NCBI GenBank assembly: GCA_044507695.1
Contig: JBIQJD010000002.1
Location: forward strand, 186,001-250,000
Source: JBIQJD01 sp044507695
GTDB taxonomy: Bacteria > Bacteroidota > Ignavibacteria > Ignavibacteriales > Ignavibacteriaceae
Length of the DNA stretch: 64,000 nucleotides
Reading direction: 5' to 3'
In this document: positions 9,274 through 18,491 of the stretch, piece by piece
How the letters are laid out: every line of letters starts with the position of its first letter
How positions within the stretch are numbered: position 1 is the first letter of the stretch
Program-made: the position numbers and the translations under genes
Notes under the pieces: generated by a model
Database searches by the model: none
The model's input: the letters and a program-made list of their open reading frames with translations, nothing else
What the model was told of the DNA's origin: nothing

Positions 9274-10548
9274 ATGTCTAATATCCACGATATTTTATCT
9301 GAGAGAATAACTAACTGGAGAAGTGAGGCTAAACAAATTATTGAAAAATCATCAGATAAGGTTATTTCAGAAGTAACAATAAGCCAGGCTTATGGCGGAA
9401 TGCGGGGAGTAAGATCACTAATATGTGATACATCAAGAGTTCCACAGGATCAGGGATTGATCATCCGCGGAAAACTGCTTAAAGATGTAATTCATTTATC
9501 CCCTGAAGAAATTTACTTTCTTCTTTTAACCGGTAGTCTTCCTGCCGAAAATGAATTAAAAAATTTCAGCGATGAGATTAAAAGAAGAAAAAAGGTTCCT
9601 TCGTATGTGTGGGATGTACTTAATTGTATGCCGGAAGATTCTCATCCAATGGCAATGCTGAATACTGCTATTCTCGTTATGCAAAGAGAATCTGTATTCT
9701 CTAAAGAATACGATAAAGGAATGCGGAAAGAAGATTACTGGTCTGCAACACTCGAAGATGCATTAAATATAGTTGCTAAAATGCCAGGCATTGCAGCATG
9801 GATTTACAGACTTAAATTCAAAAAAGGTAAGCGCATTGAACCTGTTGAAGATATGGATTTAGCAGGTGATTATGTCCATATGCTGGGACTTGGTGACAAC
9901 AAAGAATTTTATGACCTGATGAAAATTTATCTTGTTGCTCACTGTGATCATGAAGGAGGAAATGTAAGTGCATTTACCACACTTACTGTTAACTCAGCAT
10001 TATCTGATTTATATTATTCTCTTTCAGCAGGCCTTGATGGTTTAGCCGGACCGCTTCACGGACTTGCAAATCAGGAAAGCCTTAAATGGGTACTTGAATT
10101 AATGGAAAAATATAACGGAACTCCTACCAGGGATCAGCTAATCGAGTTTATTAAAGAAACACTTGCAGCAGGAAAAGTAATTCCAGGTTATGGTCATGCG
10201 GTCTTGCGTGTAACTGATCCACGTTTTGAAGCAATGTTAGATTTTGGAAAGAAGCATTTTCCTAATGATCCGGTCTTTTTAACTGTTACAAGATTGTATG
10301 AAGTTGTTCCCGAAGAATTGAAAAAAATAGAAAAGATTAAAAATCCCTGGCCGAATGTGGATGCAGCCTCCGGCTCTCTTTTGCATCATTACGGAATAAA
10401 AGAATTTTCTTACTATACTGTAATGTTTGCTGTTTCAAGATGCCTTGGTTTAACCGCACAGGCAGTTGTAAACAGGGGGATGATGAATCCACTGGTAAGG
10501 CCAAAATCTGTAACAACAGATTGGATAAAAGAAAATTTTCTTAATTAA
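9274..10548 (+). CDS. gltA: Citrate synthase, eukaryotic (mitochondrial)-type
   Basis: 424 aa. Condenses acetyl-CoA and oxaloacetate to citrate, entry step of the TCA cycle. Catalytic regions are intact: HCDHEGGNVSAFT (His of the active site), AGPLHGLANQESLKW (catalytic His) and PGYGHAVLRVTDPRF (His and the Asp just after). The wording of these blocks, and NPWPNVDAASGSLLHHYG, follow the mitochondrial enzyme rather than the Escherichia coli hexameric type or the short archaeal-like type. Similar bacterial enzymes are known in Geobacter and some Bacteroidota. The ATG at 9274 has a GAGGATTCGG ribosome site; an in-frame TTG at 9223 has none. A strong terminator follows. Confidence 0.93.
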   Translation: MSNIHDILSERITNWRSEAKQIIEKSSDKVISEVTISQAYGGMRGVRSLICDTSRVPQDQGLIIRGKLLKDVIHLSPEEIYFLLLTGSLPAENELKNFSDEIKRRKKVPSYVWDVLNCMPEDSHPMAMLNTAILVMQRESVFSKEYDKGMRKEDYWSATLEDALNIVAKMPGIAAWIYRLKFKKGKRIEPVEDMDLAGDYVHMLGLGDNKEFYDLMKIYLVAHCDHEGGNVSAFTTLTVNSALSDLYYSLSAGLDGLAGPLHGLANQESLKWVLELMEKYNGTPTRDQLIEFIKETLAAGKVIPGYGHAVLRVTDPRFEAMLDFGKKHFPNDPVFLTVTRLYEVVPEELKKIEKIKNPWPNVDAASGSLLHHYGIKEFSYYTVMFAVSRCLGLTAQAVVNRGMMNPLVRPKSVTTDWIKENFLN

Positions 10549-10596
10549 TCAGCATTCTTTTAAAATTTAAAACATTTGTTTTTTTGCACTAAAAAG

Positions 10597-10634
10597 AATC
10601 GTGCAGATTTGATTAAACCTGCACGATTTTTTTT
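10597..10634 (+). terminator. Rho-independent terminator between citrate synthase and pyrG
   Basis: Perfect 10-bp stem AATCGTGCAG (10597-10606) with CTGCACGATT (10619-10628), 12-base loop, then a run of T to 10634. It insulates citrate synthase from pyrG, whose own promoter overlaps the end of the T-run. Confidence 0.9.
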
Positions 10635-10663
10635 GTTTTTCATTCACTCTACTTCTATATTTG
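10633..10663 (+). promoter_or_regulatory. Bacteroidetes-type promoter for pyrG
   Basis: TTG at 10633-10635, a 20-base spacer, then TATATTTG at 10656-10663. This is an exact match to the -33/-7 consensus (TTG ... TAnnTTTG) of the primary sigma factor in Bacteroidetes. It lies 17 bases before the pyrG ATG, so the leader is very short, and directly follows the terminator T-run. Confidence 0.7.
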
Positions 10664-10680
10664 AAAGCAAAAAATTTTTC

Positions 10681-12315
10681 ATGTCAAGAAATAAAGTTAA
10701 GTTTATATTTGTTACAGGTGGTGTTGTTTCCTCATTAGGGAAAGGAATTACTGCCTCCTCTCTCGGACTTTTACTCAAGCAGCGCGGTTACAGAGTTACC
10801 ATCCAGAAATTTGATCCATACATTAATGTAGATCCCGGAACGATGAATCCGTTCCAGCATGGTGAAGTGTATGTAACAGATGATGGTGCAGAAACTGATC
10901 TTGACCTTGGCCATTATGAGCGCTTTCTTGATGTTAACATGACCCGTGCAAATAACACAACTACCGGACAGGTGTATTTTGATGTTATTTCAAAAGAAAG
11001 ACGCGGTGATTACTTAGGAGCAACTGTTCAGGTAATTCCTCATATTACTGATGAAATTAAACATAGAATGGTGAAGCTAAGTGAATTAAATGAGTACGAC
11101 ATAATAATTACAGAAATAGGCGGAACCGTTGGTGATATTGAAAGTCTGCCATTCATGGAAGCAATGCGCCAGTTAATGCTTCAATTCGGCAGGAAAAATA
11201 CGATGAGCATTCACGTTACTCTTGTGCCGTATATAGCTTCAGCCGGAGAAGTAAAAACAAAACCTACTCAGCATAGTGTAAAGAATTTATTAGAACTTGG
11301 TATTCAGCCGGATGTTTTAATATGCAGATCAGAAAAAAAATTACAGAAGGAATTCCGGGATAAAATTGCTTTGTTCTGCAATGTTGATTCCCGTGCTGTT
11401 ATTTCTGCGTATGATTGTTCATCAATTTATGAAGTTCCCATAGTTCTTAATAAAGAAAAATTGGATTTAATTGTTTTAAAACGTCTTCATCTTCCCGAAA
11501 GAAAAATTAAACTTGAAGAATGGAGCGAGTTTGTTGAAGTAGTTAAAAAACCTGCACACACAGTAGAAATTGCTTTATGCGGAAAATATGTTGACCATAT
11601 GGATGCATACAAAAGCATAATGGAATCATTTATTCACGCCGGTGCTGAAAATAATGCAAAGGTAGTTGTCCGTTCAATTAACGCTGAACAATTGGAAGAT
11701 GAACCGGTGGAAAAATTACTGGAAGGGGTGAACGGAATTCTGGTTCCTGGTGGATTTGGTGAAAGGGGAATTGAAGGAAAAATAAATGCAGTAAGATATG
11801 CTCGTGAAAATAAAATTCCTTTCTTTGGAATTTGTCTTGGCTTGCAATGTGCAGTTATTGAATTTGCCCGGAATGTTTGTGGTATAACCAAAAGCAACAG
11901 TTCTGAATTTAAGAAGAATAAATTCAGTGTCATCGATTTAATGCCCGAACAGAAAAACGTTAAAAATATGGGCGCAACAATGCGGCTTGGTGCTTATCCC
12001 TGTACTATTCAGGAAGGTACTCTGGCAATGCAGGCTTATAAATCAGAATTTATTTCAGAGCGGCACCGCCACAGGTTCGAGGTAAATAACAAATTCAGAG
12101 CTATACTTGCAGAGCATGGATTGATTTTCAGCGGTTTGTCTCCCGATAGAGAACTTGTTGAGATAGTTGAATATAAAGATCATCCCTGGTTCCTTGGCTG
12201 CCAATTCCATCCGGAATTAAAATCACGCGCTACAAAGGCTCATCCTTTATTCAGAGAATTTGTTAAAGCTTCGCTTAACTATGCTGAAGGAAAACAATCT
12301 GTTGTTAATGAATAG
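10681..12315 (+). CDS. pyrG: CTP synthase
   Basis: 544 aa, normal length. Makes CTP from UTP, ATP and glutamine. The N-terminal synthetase domain has FVTGGVVSSLGKG (ATP-binding loop), KFDPYINVDPGTMNPFQHGE and TEIGGTVGDIES; the C-terminal class I glutaminase has GICLGLQ (nucleophile Cys) and the FHPE His/Glu pair near residue ~520. The ATG at 10681 matches the family start (MSRNKVKFIFVTGG); the frame extends upstream to 10576, but through the terminator and promoter. The next gene overlaps its 3' end by 8 bases. Confidence 0.96.
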   Translation: MSRNKVKFIFVTGGVVSSLGKGITASSLGLLLKQRGYRVTIQKFDPYINVDPGTMNPFQHGEVYVTDDGAETDLDLGHYERFLDVNMTRANNTTTGQVYFDVISKERRGDYLGATVQVIPHITDEIKHRMVKLSELNEYDIIITEIGGTVGDIESLPFMEAMRQLMLQFGRKNTMSIHVTLVPYIASAGEVKTKPTQHSVKNLLELGIQPDVLICRSEKKLQKEFRDKIALFCNVDSRAVISAYDCSSIYEVPIVLNKEKLDLIVLKRLHLPERKIKLEEWSEFVEVVKKPAHTVEIALCGKYVDHMDAYKSIMESFIHAGAENNAKVVVRSINAEQLEDEPVEKLLEGVNGILVPGGFGERGIEGKINAVRYARENKIPFFGICLGLQCAVIEFARNVCGITKSNSSEFKKNKFSVIDLMPEQKNVKNMGATMRLGAYPCTIQEGTLAMQAYKSEFISERHRHRFEVNNKFRAILAEHGLIFSGLSPDRELVEIVEYKDHPWFLGCQFHPELKSRATKAHPLFREFVKASLNYAEGKQSVVNE

Positions 12316-13840
12316 CTTTCTGTCTTCTTTCCTTAAAAATAATTTTAAGATATTGCTTTGTGCAATTATCGTTATAATCTTCTCATCCATTTCTTTTGCA
12401 CAAAAAGATATTGAGAAATTGGTGCTCACCGGTTTGGAGCATTGTTATAATTTCAGATGGGATAAAGCAGAAAAAACCTTTCTCACGATAATTGAAAATC
12501 ATCCCGATAGCCCTCAAGGATATCATTATCTTTCAAGTGTTTATTTCTGGTATTTTTTAAGCAGCAAATCTGAAATTGATTTAAAAACGTTCAGAAAATA
12601 TTCTGATGAAACTCTGGATAAAGCAGATAAACTTTTATCTGATGATAATGAAAATGCTCAACTGCTTTACCTCATTGGATCAAATTACAACTATCGTACA
12701 ATTGCGTTTACAACTGCGGGAGATTACCTTTCCGCCGTTTGGGCTGCTAAAAAATCCGAATCTTATCTCTCCGACTGCATTGAAACAGATTCAACATTTT
12801 ATGATGCTTACCTGGGATTGGGTTTATACAATTTTGCAGTTGCAAATATTCCATCAGGATTTAAATGGGCTTTAAATCTTGCAGGAATTTCCGGTGAAGA
12901 AAGGAAAGGTTTGCAGTTCATTAAAATTACTGCAGAGCATGGAAGATTTGCTAAAACCGAAGCACAGTATTATTTATCTCAAATTGCTTCTGAAGCGTTG
13001 CTCGATTACGAATTAGCTGAATCATATCTGAAAAATCTTACAAAAAAATATCCTGAGAATCTTCTCTTCAGTTATTCAAAAGCAGTTGTAAATATTAAAC
13101 AACGAAATTTAGATGAAGCAGAAAAAATTCTTTTAAAATTAATTGATAATGAAGAAGATAAATTTTTACAATTGATTTCATTCTCAAATTTTTTGCTTGG
13201 TGATATTTATTTCAGGAAAAATGAATTTGAAACTGCTCAGAAATATTATCTTGAATTTCTTTCATCGGCAGTAGATAATGATTACACCGGTATTGCATCA
13301 TACCGGCTTGCAATTTCATTTGAAGCATCAGGCAATCGCGATTCGGCAAAAACACATTTTGAACTTGCATCGAACGGAAATAAAGATCTGGAAGATGATG
13401 TTTTTGCTTTCCGGAAATCTACTATTTATGCAAACAGAACAATGGACAGGAATGAAATTGAATTGATTAAGCATTCAAATTTAATTCACGCAGGAAAATT
13501 TGATGCTGCCCTCGATTCACTTGCCCGGCTGTTAAGCAATCTGAAGACTGAAAAACTAAAAGCTGAGATTTATTTTTACTTGAGCGAAGCAGCATACTGT
13601 CTGGATAGATTTGACGAATCAATTGATTATGCTTTAAACGCGGTTAAACTTTCTTCTGCAGGTGAAGATTGGATTGATCCCTTTTCATATTATAATGCTG
13701 CTCGTGCATCTGCTGTAATTGAAAAATTATCTGATGCAAAAAAGTATCTGGTTTCTGCCGGTGAATTTGAAGGGTATGATTATCAGAAGAAGCTTGAGCA
13801 TATGATAGAAGCGCTTGAAAAAAAGATGTTAATTTTTTAG
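12308..13840 (+). CDS. Secreted TPR-repeat protein
   Basis: 510 aa. Signal peptide at the N-terminus (hydrophobic core ILLCAIIVIIFSSI, cleavage near SFAQ) then repeated helix pairs typical of tetratricopeptide repeats, for example TFLTIIENHPDSPQGYHYLS, YLKNLTKKYPENLLFSYSKA and EAEKILLKLIDNEEDKFLQL. The start at 12308 overlaps the end of pyrG (ATGAATAG), which implies translational coupling. TPR proteins of the periplasm usually scaffold complexes or work in envelope assembly; nothing here identifies a partner. No membrane helix besides the signal. Confidence 0.75.
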   Translation: MNSFLSSFLKNNFKILLCAIIVIIFSSISFAQKDIEKLVLTGLEHCYNFRWDKAEKTFLTIIENHPDSPQGYHYLSSVYFWYFLSSKSEIDLKTFRKYSDETLDKADKLLSDDNENAQLLYLIGSNYNYRTIAFTTAGDYLSAVWAAKKSESYLSDCIETDSTFYDAYLGLGLYNFAVANIPSGFKWALNLAGISGEERKGLQFIKITAEHGRFAKTEAQYYLSQIASEALLDYELAESYLKNLTKKYPENLLFSYSKAVVNIKQRNLDEAEKILLKLIDNEEDKFLQLISFSNFLLGDIYFRKNEFETAQKYYLEFLSSAVDNDYTGIASYRLAISFEASGNRDSAKTHFELASNGNKDLEDDVFAFRKSTIYANRTMDRNEIELIKHSNLIHAGKFDAALDSLARLLSNLKTEKLKAEIYFYLSEAAYCLDRFDESIDYALNAVKLSSAGEDWIDPFSYYNAARASAVIEKLSDAKKYLVSAGEFEGYDYQKKLEHMIEALEKKMLIF

Positions 13841-13913
13841 TACGTGCGTTAGTTTAATTGACAATTTTTTACTATTTGGGTAATTTCGAAAAACATTTAA
13901 TACAGAGTTTTGA

Positions 13914-14516
13914 TTGAAAATAGCTGTATTCGTCTCGGGCAGAGGTTCGAATCTCCTGGCAATATTAAATTCCCAAGAAACAAAAGACATCATAAAAGTT
14001 GAAGCGGTAATAAGCGATAAAATTGATTGTGCGGCTTTTGAAATTGCAAGAAGTCATTCCATTCCAACCTACAATATTGGCTCAAAACCCGGATCTATTT
14101 CTTATTCAGAACTTGCCGGAATATTGTCTGAAATTAAAATTGAATTAATTGTGCTTGCCGGATTTTTAAAACTTATTCCCGGTGAATTTTTATTCGAATA
14201 CAGAAACAGAATTATAAATATCCATCCCGCACTTCTGCCATCGTTCGGTGGTAAAGGCATGTACGGAATGAAAGTTCATGATGCTGTGTTTAAATCATCA
14301 GCTAAAGTATCTGGTGCTACAGTTCACTTTGTTGATGAAAACTTTGATACAGGTTTAATAATTGATCAGAGATGTGTTGATATTTCAGATGTAAAATCAG
14401 CAGATGAAATTGCAGAACGTGTTTTGAAGATAGAGCATCTGCTGCTTCCGCATGTATTAAGAAAATTTGCTGAGAAAAAAATTCATATTGAAAATCAACG
14501 CGTGTTGATTTATTAA
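13914..14516 (+). CDS. purN: Phosphoribosylglycinamide formyltransferase (GAR transformylase)
   Basis: 200 aa. Transfers a formyl group from 10-formyl-tetrahydrofolate to GAR, third step of purine synthesis. Family marks: FVSGRGSNL phosphate loop at the N-terminus, VLAGFLKLIP, NIHPALLPSF (catalytic Asn and His), and FDTGLII containing the catalytic Asp. TTG start at 13914, as the frame has no ATG before the conserved KIAVFVSGRG. It is followed after 23 bases by purH, the expected partner. Confidence 0.93.
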   Translation: MKIAVFVSGRGSNLLAILNSQETKDIIKVEAVISDKIDCAAFEIARSHSIPTYNIGSKPGSISYSELAGILSEIKIELIVLAGFLKLIPGEFLFEYRNRIINIHPALLPSFGGKGMYGMKVHDAVFKSSAKVSGATVHFVDENFDTGLIIDQRCVDISDVKSADEIAERVLKIEHLLLPHVLRKFAEKKIHIENQRVLIY

Positions 14517-14539
14517 TCTAATAAAACGGAAAATTGATC

Positions 14540-16054
14540 TTGAAAAAATTAGCATTAGTTAGTGTTTCTGATAAATCTAAAATTACAGAATTTGCCTCGC
14601 AGCTTGTTAAGCTTGGCTATGAAATTATTGCTACCGGGAATACAGCCAAACTACTTGCCTCATCAGGAATTGATGTTACAGAGATCAGCAGTTTAACGGG
14701 TTTCCCTGAAATTTTTGATGGAAGAGTTAAAACTCTTCATCCAAAAATTTTTGGCGGAATTTTATTCCGAAGGAATAATGAAGAAGATATTAATCAAGCA
14801 AAAGAAAATGATATTCAGCCGATTGATATAGTTTGTGTAAATCTTTATCCCTTCGTTCAAACAGCTTCCAAACCTGATGCAACTCTCGAAACAATAATTG
14901 AAAATATAGATATCGGCGGACCGAGTCTTATCAGGGCATCCGCAAAAAATTATAAGCATGTTTCTATTCTTACAAATCCTGCACAGTATGATTCTTTTAT
15001 TGAAAAACTAAGCAGCGGAAATATAACTGAAGAAGTCAGGCAGGAACTTGCAGTTGAAGCTTTCTCGCATACTGCGAATTATGATACTTACATCTCAAAT
15101 TTTCTTGAGAAAAGATTTTCTATTCAGCCGCAGTATATAAGAATAAATTTCAAGCTTGAAAAAACATTGCGTTACGGAGAAAATCCGCATCAGAGCGCGG
15201 CGCTGTTTGGTGATTTTCTTACATACTTTGATGTTTTTCATGGGAAAGAATTATCTTATAATAACATTCTTGATTTGATTGCAGCAGTAGAACTTGTTGA
15301 AGATCTTGGTGATGATTCATGTGCAATAATAAAGCATAATAATCCTGCAGGAGCTGCAACCGGTTATGATTCTTTGGATGCCTATACAAAGGCATTGAAG
15401 TGTGATCCTGTTTCTGCATTTGGCGGAATAGTTGCTTTTACTTCTGAAGTTGATGAAAAACTTGCTTCTAAATTAAATGAAATTTTTCTTGAAGTAATTT
15501 GTGCACCTTCTTACACTGAAGAAGCAATTAGAATCCTGAGCAGGAAAAAAGACAGAAGGCTGCTGAAACAATTAAAACCGATTCAGGAGTTCAGATCGGT
15601 TCGGAATATTCCGGGTGGAATTATAGCGCAGGATGCCGATAGGCTGATTCTGGATGAAGATAATATTAAATTTGTTACCCAAAAAACTCCTGATCAGAAA
15701 GAGATGGAAGATTTACGCTTTGCATGGACTGTAGCCAAACATACCAAATCAAATGCAATTGTTTTTGTTAAAGATAAAACTACTCTGGGTGTTGGTGCTG
15801 GTCAAATGTCAAGAATTGATTCAGTTAAAATCGCAAAGATGAAAGCAAAAGAACATGGCTTGAATTTGAAGGGCTCTGTTGCAGCATCAGATGCATTCTT
15901 TCCTTTTGCAGATGGTTTGCTTGAAATAATTAATTGCGGCGCAACTTCCGTTATTCAGCCTGGCGGTTCCGTTAGAGATGATGAAGTTATAGAAGCTGCT
16001 AATAAAAATAATATATCAATGGTTTTTACCGGTGTCAGACATTTTAAACACTAA
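14540..16054 (+). CDS. purH: Bifunctional AICAR transformylase / IMP cyclohydrolase
   Basis: 504 aa. Carries out the last two steps to IMP. The N-terminal cyclohydrolase domain shows LVSVSDKS, ATGNTAKLL and GRVKTLHPKIFGG; the C-terminal transformylase shows LRYGENPHQSAALFG, IIKHNNPAGAA (catalytic Lys-His) and SDAFFPFADG. Start is a TTG; two are in frame (14534 and 14540) and the second is better spaced from the ACGGA ribosome-like site and gives the usual MKKLALVSVSDK beginning. Lies directly between purN and mreB, only 11 bases before mreB. Confidence 0.94.
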   Translation: MKKLALVSVSDKSKITEFASQLVKLGYEIIATGNTAKLLASSGIDVTEISSLTGFPEIFDGRVKTLHPKIFGGILFRRNNEEDINQAKENDIQPIDIVCVNLYPFVQTASKPDATLETIIENIDIGGPSLIRASAKNYKHVSILTNPAQYDSFIEKLSSGNITEEVRQELAVEAFSHTANYDTYISNFLEKRFSIQPQYIRINFKLEKTLRYGENPHQSAALFGDFLTYFDVFHGKELSYNNILDLIAAVELVEDLGDDSCAIIKHNNPAGAATGYDSLDAYTKALKCDPVSAFGGIVAFTSEVDEKLASKLNEIFLEVICAPSYTEEAIRILSRKKDRRLLKQLKPIQEFRSVRNIPGGIIAQDADRLILDEDNIKFVTQKTPDQKEMEDLRFAWTVAKHTKSNAIVFVKDKTTLGVGAGQMSRIDSVKIAKMKAKEHGLNLKGSVAASDAFFPFADGLLEIINCGATSVIQPGGSVRDDEVIEAANKNNISMVFTGVRHFKH

Positions 16055-16065
16055 AGGATTTTTTT

Positions 16066-17091
16066 ATGGGAGTATTTGATTTTTTCTCAGCAGATATTGC
16101 AATGGATTTGGGTACTGCAAACACGCTGATTTATGTGAAAGGAAAAGGAATAGTTTTAAATGAACCATCAATCGTTGCATTTGACAGGAATACAAAAAGA
16201 ATTATCGCGCTGGGTAATAAAGCAAAAGAAATGCAGGGAAGAGAGCATAAAGAGATAAGGGTTACCCGCCCAATGCGTGATGGTGTAATTGCAGATTTTG
16301 AAATTGCTGAAGGTATGATTCGTGCTTTCATTAAAAAAGTAAGAGGCAATGCATTTGCAAGCAGAAGAGTTGTGGTTGCTGTTCCCAGCGGTGTAACAGA
16401 AGTTGAAAAAAGAGCAGTTAGAGACAGCGCAGAACATGCCGGTGCAAAAGAAGTTCACTTAATTGCTGAACCAATGGCTGCCGCTATTGGAATTGGAATT
16501 GATGTTGAAGCTGCTGTAGGAAATATGATAATTGATATCGGCGGCGGTACAACGGAAATTGCCGTTATTGCTTTATCCGGTATAGTGAATGAGGAATCAA
16601 TAAGAATTGCGGGAGATGAAATGAACTATGCTATTATGCAATTCTTTAAAAAGAATCATAATATCTTAATTGGTGAAAGGACGGCTGAAGCAATAAAATG
16701 TGAAGTAGGTTCAGCGGTTCCGCTGCGTGAAGAAATTACAATACAGGTTAAAGGAAGAGATCTTGTTGGCGGTATTCCCAAAACAACTGAAGTAAGTTCC
16801 GTTGAAATAAGAGAAGCACTTAATGAATCCGTTGTTCAGATAGTAGATGCTGTCAGGCAATCACTTGAACGCACACCACCTGAATTATCTGCTGATATTC
16901 TTGACAGGGGTGTTATGATTACCGGCGGAGGTGCGCTGCTTAAAGGTCTTGATGAAAGAATCAGGATGGAAACAAATCTTCCTGTGCATGTTGCAGAAGA
17001 TCCTTTAACTGCAGTTGTAAGAGGCGCAGGCAAAGTAATTGATAACCTGAATCATTTTTCTAAAGTGCTGATTCGTAACAGAAGATATTAA
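16066..17091 (+). CDS. mreB: Rod shape-determining protein MreB
   Basis: 341 aa actin homologue. Polymerises on the inner membrane and guides lateral wall synthesis by the elongasome. Nucleotide-binding motifs: MDLGTANTLIYVKGKGIVLN (phosphate 1), IIDIGGGTTEIAVI (phosphate 2) and ITGGGALLKGLDE (adenosine). First of a complete shape operon mreB-mreC-mreD-mrdA-rodA. Implies a rod-shaped cell. ATG start with AAAGGA upstream. Confidence 0.97.
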   Translation: MGVFDFFSADIAMDLGTANTLIYVKGKGIVLNEPSIVAFDRNTKRIIALGNKAKEMQGREHKEIRVTRPMRDGVIADFEIAEGMIRAFIKKVRGNAFASRRVVVAVPSGVTEVEKRAVRDSAEHAGAKEVHLIAEPMAAAIGIGIDVEAAVGNMIIDIGGGTTEIAVIALSGIVNEESIRIAGDEMNYAIMQFFKKNHNILIGERTAEAIKCEVGSAVPLREEITIQVKGRDLVGGIPKTTEVSSVEIREALNESVVQIVDAVRQSLERTPPELSADILDRGVMITGGGALLKGLDERIRMETNLPVHVAEDPLTAVVRGAGKVIDNLNHFSKVLIRNRRY

Positions 17092-17172
17092 TTTAAATTT
17101 TTTCGTTTCCTTTCTTCTTATTAAATTCAGCCGCCAGTCTGATGGCATAATGATTAAAAAAATTTATCTCCG

Positions 17173-18003
17173 GTGAGTAGATTGTTTTCAAATATCTGGG
17201 AAAGTTTTAAAGAATATATTGTACTTGTAATACTGCTTATCATAAGTCTTATCGCTCTGTCATTAAATCAAAAAGAAGAAGTAAAAAAAGTTAAAGCTGC
17301 GGCATTCGGAAGTTTTGCAGTAATTACTTCCATTGTTTCAGATGTTTTTAATTTAACCGGAGTTAAAGCTGAGAACGAAAGATTGCGCCGGATAAATGCT
17401 GAACTTATGCTCCAGGTAAATAAATTAAGAGAACATGGAATTGTAAACACAGAACTTAAAGGCTTGCTTGCATTAAGGGATACAATGGATTATCCATTAG
17501 CCGCTGCTCAGATCGTTTCTAAATCATTAACAGCTTCACAAAGTACAATAACATTAAACATTGGCAGTAATGATGGTGTTCAGCCTGGAATGCCTGTAAT
17601 AAATGATCAGGGACTTGTCGGAATTATCCACTCCACTTCCGATGATTTTTCAATTGCAAGAACATTAAAAAACCGTGATCTCAAACTTACAGTGAAAGAT
17701 GAACGTAGCCGTGTAGATGGAATAATGAAATGGACCGGAGATGATTTAGTTATTGTAGATGTTCCAAAAACTTATGATATAGAACCCGGAGACAGAATCA
17801 TTACTTCTGAATTGAGCTCAATTGTTTCTATTCCACTTCCGGTGGGTGTTGTAACCGGATTGAGCAAGGTTGAAACAGGAATTTTTAATGAAGTTAAGAT
17901 TAAGCCATTTGTAGATTTTGTTAAGGCAGAATATGTATTCGTTCTAAAAGTGGTTCAAAGCAGGCAGAAGAATAATCTTGAATTAAATTTTTACAACCGA
18001 TAA
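17173..18003 (+). CDS. mreC: Rod shape-determining protein MreC
   Basis: 276 aa. One N-terminal membrane helix (YIVLVILLIISLIALSL), a coiled-coil stretch (~residues 65-95, AENERLRRINAELMLQVNKL) and a periplasmic beta-domain with GSNDGVQPGMPVINDQGLVG, typical of MreC. Links cytoplasmic MreB to periplasmic PBP2. GTG start at 17173 just after CCG; stop overlaps the mreD ATG. Confidence 0.93.
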   Translation: MSRLFSNIWESFKEYIVLVILLIISLIALSLNQKEEVKKVKAAAFGSFAVITSIVSDVFNLTGVKAENERLRRINAELMLQVNKLREHGIVNTELKGLLALRDTMDYPLAAAQIVSKSLTASQSTITLNIGSNDGVQPGMPVINDQGLVGIIHSTSDDFSIARTLKNRDLKLTVKDERSRVDGIMKWTGDDLVIVDVPKTYDIEPGDRIITSELSSIVSIPLPVGVVTGLSKVETGIFNEVKIKPFVDFVKAEYVFVLKVVQSRQKNNLELNFYNR

Positions 18004-18491
18004 TGCGTGCTCAATATTTATTTTCCTTACTGCTGTTTTTGCCTTTGCTTGTTTTGCAGACAACAATTATTCCTTTTATTTCTATAAATGGTGTAGTTCC
18101 TGATTTAATTTTGATCCTTCTTGTATTTTATTCAATTAAATACGGGCAGATTTACGGAACAGTCCTGGGCTTTGTTTATGGATTTCTTTTTGATTTAATA
18201 ACCGGTAGTTTATTTGGCAGTGCAATGCTTGCAAAAACACTTGCAGGATTTACAGCAGGATATTTTTCAAATGAAAACAAGCAAGAGACTTATTTTAAAT
18301 CATATACATTTGCTTTAGTTGTATTTCTCTGCGGCATCGTTGATTCAATTGTATATTCATTCTTTTCAACCGCAGAATTCAGCACAAACATTCTTCTGCT
18401 GTTTTTTGAGCAGGGAATAATGCCTGGTTTGTACACGGCTGTTGTGAGTATATTTGTAATAATCTTTTATCCTAAAAGGTATTTGATTTGA
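18003..18491 (+). CDS. mreD: Rod shape-determining protein MreD
   Basis: 162 aa integral membrane protein with about five helices and the MreD pattern of a polar residue-containing first helix (FISINGVVPDLILILLVFYS) and GFVYGFLFDLITGSLFG. ATG at 18003 overlaps the mreC stop (TAATG); its 3' end overlaps the TTG start of the next gene by 4 bases. Small, weakly conserved subunit; identity rests on context as well as sequence. Confidence 0.9.
   Translation: MRAQYLFSLLLFLPLLVLQTTIIPFISINGVVPDLILILLVFYSIKYGQIYGTVLGFVYGFLFDLITGSLFGSAMLAKTLAGFTAGYFSNENKQETYFKSYTFALVVFLCGIVDSIVYSFFSTAEFSTNILLLFFEQGIMPGLYTAVVSIFVIIFYPKRYLI

Noticed and set aside
10576..10680. Upstream extension of the CTP synthase frame
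   Set aside because: It runs through a perfect terminator and the promoter, and CTP synthases begin near MSRNKVKFIF.
13942..13955. tRNA T-arm look-alike (GAGGTTCGAATCTC)
   Set aside because: It codes for the GRGSNL phosphate loop of purN and no acceptor, D or anticodon stem surrounds it.
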